Positions 9,301 to 18,872 of a stretch of 18,872 nucleotides of DNA are shown here, one piece after another. This stretch comes from Podila epigama. Its lineage: Eukaryota > Mortierellomycota > Mortierellomycetes > Mortierellales > Mortierellaceae. Every line of letters begins with the position of its first letter. Within the stretch, counting starts at the first letter, position 1. Under the pieces are notes generated by a model. The model searched no databases. It worked only from the letters and a program-made list of their open reading frames with translations, and was not told where the DNA came from. A program made the translations under genes and the position numbers. Location: NCBI GenBank assembly GCA_015679605.1, contig JAAAVE010000209.1, positions 7,496 to 26,367 on the forward strand. Reading direction: 5' to 3'.

Positions 9301-10586
9301 ATGATGTCAAGGTACTCATTCTATTCATTCAATTGCCGAGAAAAAGAAAGAAAAATGTGCCAGCTAAAACATCTCATGTGTTCACCATCCGTCTTCATTT
9401 TCATCTTTTCCTTCTTGCTTGTGACAGACCGAAACTCACAATAAGCCCGCGCGCGATTGTATGTCAAGATAATGATCTTCGGGGAGAGATATATGTTGGT
9501 AAGAAGGATTTTTCATCTCAGTTGTACATACAGCGAACCTTCAATGTTTTCATGAACTGACCGTATTTTTGACATTATGAATAGGTGCTGGTACGTAGAG
9601 CTGTGAAATCGTTTGTAACCAGATTCTCAAGTGAGGATTTATACACCAAGGGTGGAACAAGGAAAAAGAACTTTGTTGACCGCAGGAGCTCCCCCTGAAA
9701 TTTGTATTTTGTAATCTACCAGGAACGGTTCTACATCCACAATGCAAGATCTGGGCGACAGGAGGCGCTATCATCTTTGGCAGCGGCAACGTTGTTGAAG
9801 AGAATGCAGTTATTATCAATCGGTAAACCAAAACGTAGCATTTTTGGGCATTTTATGCATTTGCGACAAAAACGACTTTACGCTCATTCTTTTTTTGGTT
9901 TTCAAAACTTGTTTATTCGACGTAGAGGTCCTGAAGCTTTAATTATTGGGGATAATAATGTCTTTGAAGTAGGCAGTGGTAAGCAGGATAAGAGTTTTTT
10001 TGGACATGGAAAATGACGACTTCATAGGACATACTCTCACGCCGACCTTTTCAATCATGTTTAATGCAATAGTCATGGAAGGGATGAAGATTGGTAACAG
10101 GAATGTCCTGGAGGTCAAAGGTATGTTTTATCCTGAGCTCTTGCTATTGTCTCTTTTTTTTCTAGTCATGGACATTGCTGTTCAGAAATTACATGTAATA
10201 TTTTGGCTAACGATTGTATTTGATATGACAAAATGTGTAGCTCATATCAAGGCTGGAACGTGGCTCGGAGACGAATGCGTGATTGGGACGGTTTGCGCAA
10301 CCAACGAGAACGAGATCCTGCCAGATCGTACCGTGATTTACGGTAGCAAGAATGACAGGCGGATTTCCTTTGGAAATAAAACGGTAAAAGTTTCTCTCTT
10401 TTGTTGGCGGGTGACCATGCTGCAAGTCGTCGCGAGCAAATTTTTTTGAGCAACCCAACTCATATGTTAACCTCTCTTATTTTCTTTTCGTAATATCTGT
10501 AGAACCAATTGTCGGTGCACCAAAGGCATTTGGAGTACTTGATGCAGATCCTTCCAAAGTTCAACCATACCCGGTCATCTACTTGA
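9301..10586 (+). CDS. DCTN6: Dynactin subunit 6 (p27), hexapeptide left-handed beta-helix protein
   Basis: DCTN6 sits with p25, Arp11 and p62 at the pointed end of the dynactin filament and helps adapt dynein to cargo in the cytoplasm. Exons: 9301-9311, 9428-9498, 9585-9590, 9723-9822, 9926-9978, 10073-10120, 10241-10383, 10503-10586. All introns are GT-AG (86-132 nt) and frame is kept, giving 171 aa (human is 190). Hexapeptide turns are visible: LTISPRAIVC, LRGEIYVGAG, GAIIFGSGNVVEENAVII, ALIIGDNNVFEVG, MKIGNRNVLEV, GTWLGDECVIG and PDRTVIYG. The C-terminal helix (HLEYLMQILPKFNHT) matches the family. The protein is shorter than the animal form mainly because the loop between NAVIIN and ALIIG is reduced to a few residues. 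Two consecutive ATGs (9301, 9304) could start it. The first exon is only 11 nt and the third only 6 nt, so automatic annotation may fail here. Confidence 0.88.
9585..9590 (+). other. DCTN6: 6-nt microexon of the dynactin subunit 6 gene
   Basis: Exon 2 ends in phase 1 at 9498 before GTAAGA. Exon 4 begins in phase 1 at 9723 after AG. Joined directly they read IYV-G-TVLHP, two residues short of the family pattern. The GTGCTG at 9585-9590 is preceded by AATAG and followed by a strong donor, GTACGT. Including it gives IYVGAGTVLHP, which restores the spacing of the beta-helix turn. A CTGAC branch-like site lies at 9557-9561. The evidence is splice-site and alignment logic only. Confidence 0.72.
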
Positions 10587-11119
10587 GTGTGGACAAGGAC
10601 CACTGACATGCCTATATCTCACCTCAATCGAAACAAAGACTATATAGTGACATTCTGCGAGACTAGGCATAGATGGTAGAGTGAGTGCTTCGTCAGTCAG
10701 AAAGCCCTTTGAAAGACAATATAAAAAAAAAGGTCTGTGGTGTCTGTGGGTTGAAGTTGTCAACAGTTGGTCATTTCTCCCCTGTTTTTCATTTTTCTAT
10801 TATCATCATTATTTTCTTTGTCCGTTTCCGTTCTTTGTACATTCCATGCTAATATCAGAGTTCAAAATGGCAACCATCCAAACCTCCACAGCTGAAAGCT
10901 CACGTGTCCTTGATTTATATGAGCTATCCAGGTTGTCAAGCCTTGATGTTTACGAGTGGTGAATTCGTTCAAGTTGCTAGATTATTTGCTGTAGGGGTTT
11001 CTGCTTGGGCGGTACATTGCACAGGCACTGTTGAAAGTTTCGGATGCAGACTTCATCTCAGAGCTGTGCAGAGCTATGCTTAAAAGAGCAACAGACGTAT
11101 AAGACATAGATGAGTAAAA

Positions 11120-11200
11120 GGTTCGATCATAAAAATGTGCACAGTGTTATGGATGAATAAAGGTTCAGGTTCGATCATAAAAATGTACAGAGTGTCATAG
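11120..11200 (+). repeat. Two-copy tandem repeat, 48-nt period
   Basis: GGTTCGATCATAAAAATG occurs at 11120-11137 and 11168-11185. Similarity continues on both sides (GATGAGTAAAA/GATGAATAAAG before, ACAGTGTTAT/AGAGTGTCAT after). The unit is short and has no coding potential. AATAAA at 11154-11159 lies within it. Confidence 0.75.
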
Positions 11201-11335
11201 ATTTGAAGAAACACGTATATGTCCATGCTTTGAAATCCATGACAGCTGCGTAAAAATATTTTGCTTTCCAAAAAGGGTAGTTGCCGGAAATAATCTTTGC
11301 GTCACAGATTCATGATGAAGTATAGCGTTTCCATG

Positions 11336-11460
11336 TGGGAGTGAGAGTAAGAGAGAGTGTGCGATTGAGAACAAGCGTGAGTGGGAGTGTGTATGTATGT
11401 GTATGTGTATGTGTGAGTGTGAGTGTGAGTGGGAGCGCGAATGTGTGGGTATTCGTGTGA
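11336..11460 (+). repeat. GT/GA-rich low-complexity tract (GAGTGT-type)
   Basis: Imperfect GAGTGT, GTATGT and GAGAGT units dominate. On the minus strand this reads as His/Ser/Thr-rich pseudo-coding sequence, which is an artefact of the repeat. Confidence 0.8.
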
Positions 11461-11695
11461 GAAGGATTAAAAAACACGGGCAAGCGAGAAAGCAAAAGCA
11501 TCCGGCAGACTGATGGCGATGGCGATGACTTTTTACACGTCTAAACTGAGAGCGATCTTTTTTTTTAAAAAAAATGCTACAACCTATGACTGTGTCTGTG
11601 CCCTCACTTTGAATTGAACGCGATGTGCGTCTGTTCTCATTCACCGAGTCAGAATATGTCTGCGCTGTAACACGCTGAAAAAAAAAAAAAAAAAT

Positions 11696-11697
<2 letters not shown>

Positions 11698-11746
<49 letters not shown>
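11698..11746 (+). repeat. (TC)n dinucleotide tract in the DLD promoter region
   Basis: 49 nt of uninterrupted TC repeat lie about 133 nt before the DLD start codon, just after a 17-A run at 11678-11694. CT-rich blocks near transcription starts are typical of strongly expressed fungal genes, which fits DLD. A regulatory function is inferred. Length polymorphism is likely. Confidence 0.85.
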
Positions 11747-11750
<4 letters not shown>

Positions 11751-11879
11751 TTACTCCGATCCCCCGTTTTCCCTACTTATCGCAAAGCCCCCAATTTTTT
11801 CGTTTTTTTCTATTTCTTCCACATCTCTCCCCATCCAATCCCTCATCACCCCCTTCTTCCTTTCACATTCATCACAACT

Positions 11880-14434
<2,555 letters not shown>

Positions 14435-14852
14435 ACAGCTTTTATCTTGTATAACTCCCTCTTCACTCTCTTTTTTTCATTCCACACCCATGACTTTTTT
14501 TCGTTTTAATACATCTTGACTCTTTGACACTTTGACTCTTTCTTTTTGTTGGCGTTCTTTTTGTCTTTATTGAGAATCTCCTTTTCTCCTTTTCTGGACA
14601 GATCGGGTGGCTTGGTTATTGGCGTTTTTCTTTGAGTTTGAGCCTTGAGGAAACCTCTTGACAGAAATCTCTCCTTGCGAAACCAACATCAACACCCTCG
14701 TCCCCACATCTTCATCCCGCGTTCAGGGTTGTCCCTTCACTATCGGCTACCCATTCCTCCTCCTTTTCCTTCTACTCAGCAGGATTTCTAGGACACACTC
14801 TTCTCTGCGCTGTTGATTTTGTACATCGTTCGCGAGATCTCACCTTTTCAAG
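14435..14852. other. Intergenic region between DLD and the PPR-like gene
   Basis: This is the DLD 3' UTR followed by the promoter of the next gene. It is T/C-rich, with no ORF worth annotating and no clear AATAAA. A pyrimidine-rich block (14740-14780) precedes the start at 14853. Confidence 0.5.
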
Positions 14853-17800
14853 ATGCTCCCGATCACAAGGGCTGGTAGAGCCATGAACCCACAGATCCAA
14901 TGGATTCAGGGTCGCTGTCATTCCATCCTCCAGCCGACAAGAGCAATGACCATGCAACACACAGTCAAGCCATCCCGTGTCTATCTCACCACAAGGAACT
15001 CGACTGCCTCCCCACTTACTGCACTCCCTTCAACCACCTCGTCACATACTCCACTTCACCTTCGCTGGATGAGTCGTTGTAAGAAGCGTTTGAATAGCCC
15101 TATTGTGTTTTGCATTGGAAACATGTCTCCAGGCTGAATGGATCATCACTAACCAAAGTCAGAATACTCTAGTTCACAGCGTTAGACTTTCTGAGATTAC
15201 GAGAACATGCCGAGCATATTCAACATCATCATCATCACCCACCACGACATCAACAACCCCAGTCTCGATAACCGTGAACGAGCTTGAACAACTACTGGCA
15301 AAGAATGACATTGAGGGATACCAGAAAGCTTGTTCTTTACTTCATAGTCGTGAGGGAGGAGAAATATCCAAGGATGTTTACCACCACCTACTCAAAACAT
15401 TGGGAGATTCACCTGCAGCTCTCGCACCTTTATCGTCCAAAGCACAGTCCACATTTGATCCGCTCAACAGTGCCATTGGAATCTTGACAGACATGAGCCG
15501 TGAAGCAAACATGAAAGGAAGGATTGCTGTCCAGCCAGATAAAGACACATTGTTGCTCTTGCTCAGGGTGGCATCATCTAAAGAGTCGCTTAAGGTTCAA
15601 AATATCCATGGCTGGGAGTCAGCATTGCTACTCGTCGACACTATTCGTCACGGCCGTCTTCCTGCAGTCATGTCAACAGATCAATGGGAGCTCCCCGATC
15701 TCAACGTTCAGCTCGACCAGGCTATTTGGAAGGCCATGTTTGAGTGTATCTACACAGCAGGATCCGCAGGCAAGAGTCAAGCCCTTCAGAGCGAGCTTGA
15801 CACTGCAACCTTTCTTATGGCGGAACAATTGAGTTGCTCACATGAAGTCGATATGGACGACGCACTCTGGGGCTATGTTGTCAAGGTACGACGTTTCCAT
15901 TCGATTTTCTTGACGCAGGATCTATCTGCTCATCTTGGCTTCATATTTCCTTTTTTTTGCTTCCCGGTCTAACATGCAACCAACTTTTTTTGTTTCCACG
16001 ATGGTGGTTTTTGAATCATGAAGGCGTTTGGCGATAACAATGCAGGCGCAAAGCTAAAGGAGATTCTTCCTGCGCTGCCTGCCATAAGCACCAGCCCTGA
16101 ACTTTATGCTAAGGTAGCCGAGGCGTTGGCAAATACAGGCTCATCACAGTTTGCAGCAAACATTATTGATACATTGTACGCCACCCACAAGACTGTAGCC
16201 TCGATCGACCCGATCGTTGCCTTGGGACGTCATTATGCCAGGACAGGAGACTATGAGACCCTTCGACGTGATTTTCACATCTGGCAGGACAAGGGCACTC
16301 ACACCAACCTCAGCAAATCGCTTGAGCCAGAGCTACACAGAAACTTTATGTCAGCTTCTGCAGTCGCTCTTGGAAGGATCATTGACACCTCATCCAAAAC
16401 GTTCAAGGAGCGAGAGTCTGACATTTTGCCCGAGAATGTGCTCCCTGGTTTGACGACGCCTCCACAGTTGAGTACCTCCGAGTACAAAGAGGCAAGATAC
16501 TTGTATGACAGATCCTACGATGCGTGGTCATACATTCCCCTTTCAGAGCGGACGTTGAAGGATCATGAAGTCATGTTGCAGATTCTTTGTCGACTGAACT
16601 TGATCAAGCCGACAGAGTGGCCAATTGAATCTTTTGCTGGGAAGCTCTTGTCGGATATGAAAAAGTATAATGTCAAGCTATCAAAAGCGTGCTACATGAC
16701 CGTGATGGAGACGTTAGCCCGTACTCGCGAATTCGGTGTGCAGCGAGAAGATGGAAAGGCGCTGGATGAGGTGATGAAGGTGTATAATGACATGGTCAAG
16801 AGTGGATACCAGCCAACGTCGGCACAAGACTTTACACCTTTGCTCGAGGCTTGCTGTAGTCTTTACTCATCCTCGGCATTTGCAGCAGGTCTGTGGATGT
16901 ACTCGAACCAACATTTTGGAGTCAACAGCGCAGGTCTCAACAAGGTTGAGGACTTGATGCGTCAAACGTTAGGACAAAAGAAGGACAAGGAAGAGTCGAG
17001 CGGAGGTCAGGTCACAGAGAACAGCGGATTTGGACAAGGATTCCATAATTCAACTTCTCTGGCGGTTGTCTTGGCAGGCCTAGCCCGTGCTGACAAGGTC
17101 GAAGAGCTGTACAAGCGATGGAATGCTTTGCCCTTTGAGGGCATCGAGCGTGATGCTGCTCTATACCAGACCATGATTGGTGCCTCCCAAGGGCAGGAAA
17201 AACTTGCACGGCATACACTTCAGAACATTCGATATGAGATGCTCAAGGAGCAGCCTCCAGTTCGGATGACTCCCGAAATCTATTCTGGCTTGCTCAATTG
17301 TTGTGTACGCATCCAGGATGCTACGACAGCCAGGACTCTGATCAACCAGTACTCTGGAGAGATCAAAAAGACATCCGAGTGGTACATGCCAATGGTTCGC
17401 GCGTGTTTGATGATCGATGGGCTGGAGCAAGAGGGCGAGTTTTTGTTGGAGGAAATGAAGAAGAAGGAGATGAAGATGAGCCCCGGCTTTCACGAGTTTT
17501 TGATGGAGTATTTTGTGACCAAGCGAGGAGACTATGCTGTAGGACGCGAGATTTTCAAAAGCTTTGTGAGACATGATCAACATGAGCTGGATGCGTTGAT
17601 TGATGCCAAGAAGAAGGGTGTGGACCCGTTCAGTCAGCACAAGGCGGTGCTGGTCTCTGATAAGGAACTGGCGCGCCGTGCAGAGCGGTTGCGGAAACCT
17701 GTGGTTGAGAATCTAGTGGACAGGATTGAGTTGTCACAGAAATCAGCTGCGATGCTGAATCTTTTGGCCATGTCCCATCTCCGCGAGCGCGCGCAGATGC

Positions 17801-18372
17801 TGGAGACGGAAAAACAATCGGGATTCAGTGTAGGTTCGGCGGAGCGACTCAAGAATGCAAGAATTGTCATCCATTATTTGGTCGGGGATAACAGAAAAGC
17901 GTCGTCCAACGCCACGGGTGGATGTGGGTGTGCCTCGAAATCATTGACGATGCCCACATCTTCACCTTGTTCTTCAGCTGGTTCATCATCATCTACATCA
18001 TCAGTATCGTCACCATCACCATCATCGTCGGCATCATCATCATCATCATCATCACCATCACCAGCAGAAGCAACAACAACAACAACATCACCTGTCAAGC
18101 AACCGACCAAGATATTGAGCACAAAGACAAGGCCAGAGCGTCGACTGTTGTTTGTGAACAAGTATGTGTTGGGCGAGTATATCGACAATTGCATCAAGGA
18201 TGGATCACCTGCGATGCTGGAGGAGGCCGACTGGGCATTGAACAGCGTGATGCCTCGTGTGATCACGGACGAGGTCAAATATGCAAAGGACAGCCAAAGG
18301 TTACGACAGGCACTCGAGAGTGCGAGGAGTCGTCAAGACCGCCAAGGCCAGGATGATGGCATCAGGATATGA
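14853..18372 (+). CDS. PPR-like (pentatricopeptide) protein, probably mitochondrial
   Basis: My model has exons 14853-15078, 15173-15885 and 16024-18372, giving 1095 aa. Intron 1 (94 nt) starts GTAAGA, has a CACTAAC branch site ending at 15153 and uses the AG at 15171-15172, the only nearby AG that keeps frame. Intron 2 (138 nt) is GTACGA...AG. The first ~95 residues are rich in Arg, Ser and Thr and almost lack acidic residues, including TRTCRAYSTSSSS, which suggests a mitochondrial presequence. Residues ~330-830 are helical repeats with PPR-like spacing, for example CYMTVMETLAR, VYNDMVKSGYQPT, LVVLAGLARADKVEELYKRW-like segments and YSGLLNCCVRIQDATTARTL. Such proteins usually bind organelle RNA for processing or translation. 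Which RNA, and which named family, I cannot tell. Residues ~959-1004 are a Ser/Pro/Thr tract, followed by a conserved-looking helical end. An unspliced start at 15103 is less likely. Confidence 0.75.
17959..18096 (+). repeat. TCA-type trinucleotide repeat coding for a serine/threonine tract
   Basis: Imperfect TCA/TCG/ACA triplets encode a Ser-rich run with Pro and Thr, ending in an AAC/ACA-type run that encodes consecutive Thr. It lies in frame in the PPR-like gene between the repeat region and the C-terminal segment. It is probably a flexible linker, and its length is likely to vary between strains. Confidence 0.8.
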
Positions 18373-18872
18373 AGGATGTATGATCATACCACGGAGAGAG
18401 GCCTTTACCGACGACACAACGCTGACTTTTGACCGAGTCGAATCCATTTGACAATAGAATAGATTTTATTTGTTTTTTAAATGTCTTTATATGAGCACTG
18501 CTCATTAGAAATGTTGCATTGCAAAAATTACTATTTTCGTAAAAGGTATCTGGACTGGAATGCCTGTCAGGAAAAGGGTGGTGGTCACTATCGATGGTCG
18601 CCAATTTTTTCAGCAGACATACCCCCTCATAGACATGCACATTCACTCCTGTGAACGCGTCCGTCGCGTTGTGTACACGGTGTAGAATAATTTCTAGGGG
18701 CAGGGTTGGATTGGCAAAGCACACCGTGGTTCCTTGATGGCTTTTTCCTTTTCTTTGCCTTGGTTTGACCTTTGAAAAGAATGGATGGCTCTCTGAGGCA
18801 AAGGCAAGAATAGGGTTGATCCACATTTTGTCTTGAAGAGAGCAGAAACGCCATGCACGACCGCATGCATGT
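18362..18872 (-). CDS. Possible 3' end of a minus-strand gene entering from the right
   Basis: On the minus strand one frame is open from the window edge to a stop at 18364-18362, about 170 codons, in a region otherwise lacking a gene. The part nearest the edge looks protein-like (KMWINPILAFASESHPFF, LPLEIILHRVHNATDAF), while the last ~55 codons are AT-rich and look like untranslated sequence. If real, the gene is convergent with the PPR-like gene and its ORF would overlap it by 11 nt, or it ends earlier by splicing. No family is recognised. The rest of 18373-18872 shows only the PPR gene's 3' flank. Confidence 0.25.
   Translation of the reverse strand, partial: HACGRAWRFCSLQDKMWINPILAFASESHPFFSKVKPRQRKGKSHQGTTVCFANPTLPLEIILHRVHNATDAFTGVNVHVYEGVCLLKKLATIDSDHHPFPDRHSSPDTFYENSNFCNATFLMSSAHIKTFKKQIKSILLSNGFDSVKSQRCVVGKGLSPWYDHTSFIS

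Larger units (their letters stand above)
10587..11879. other. Intergenic region upstream of DLD, rich in simple repeats
   Basis: I find no supportable gene. The interval holds the DCTN6 3' UTR, a 48-nt-period tandem repeat (11120-11200), a GT/GA-rich low-complexity stretch (11336-11460), a 17-A run (11678-11694), a long TC tract (11698-11746) and a pyrimidine-rich leader up to the DLD start. Longer open frames here are by-products of the GT/GA repeat. Confidence 0.6.

Noticed and set aside
9976-10449. 157-aa frame running through DCTN6 exons and introns
   Set aside because: It reads through recognisable introns. Only the spliced segments match dynactin p27.
10867-10962. 31-codon ORF starting MATIQTSTAESSRV
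   Set aside because: It is short, has no homologue I recognise, and no splice partner was found. It could be chance.
11195-11644. 149-aa minus-strand frame rich in His, Ser and Thr
   Set aside because: Its composition comes from the GT/GA low-complexity tract. It has no domain or conserved feature.
17874-18278. Minus-strand frame with a long Asp-rich run
   Set aside because: It is the complement of the TCA serine repeat in the PPR-like gene, with no independent support.

Overview
This window looks like nuclear DNA from an early-diverging fungus, most likely Mucoromycota and perhaps Mortierellomycotina. The organism is an inference. What I see is genes split by many short GT-AG introns (about 80-200 nt, one of 346 nt), poly-pyrimidine tracts upstream of start codons, a mitochondrial dihydrolipoyl dehydrogenase, an XPF-type repair nuclease and a dynactin subunit. 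There are no operons, Shine-Dalgarno sites, tRNAs, rRNAs or CRISPR arrays.

Layout, left to right. (1) 1-905 (+): the 3' part of a kelch-repeat membrane protein cut by the window edge. (2) 906-2297: intergenic, holding two copies of a kelch-gene 3' flank and, between them, a broken ORF that may be a transposase relic. (3) 2298-4157 (+): a complete, apparently intron-free paralogue of gene 1 with a signal peptide, kelch ectodomain, one membrane span and a Gln/Pro/Ser-rich tail. A third copy of the 3' flank follows. (4) 5159-8973 (-): XPF/Rad1/Rad16 structure-specific endonuclease, reconstructed as 11 exons and 890 aa. (5) 9301-10586 (+): dynactin subunit 6 (p27), head to head with XPF over 327 bp, reconstructed as 8 exons and 171 aa including a 6-nt microexon. 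(6) 10587-11879: intergenic with simple and tandem repeats. (7) 11880-14434 (+): dihydrolipoyl dehydrogenase, 7 exons, 505 aa, with one GC-AG intron. (8) 14853-18372 (+): a large PPR-like, probably mitochondrial protein, 3 exons, 1095 aa, with a serine tract encoded by a TCA repeat. (9) 18373-18872: intergenic, or the end of a convergent minus-strand gene.

The genes do not form one pathway. XPF acts in nuclear DNA repair, DCTN6 in dynein/dynactin transport, and DLD and the PPR-like protein in mitochondria. The kelch pair is a local tandem duplication. The XPF and DCTN6 genes probably share a bidirectional promoter. All exon models keep frame across every junction and were checked by hand against remembered family sequence. 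No search or RNA evidence was available. I found no convincing undescribed multi-gene system. The most notable items are the kelch receptor-like tandem array with an orphan 3' flank, the DCTN6 microexon and the GC-AG intron in DLD.
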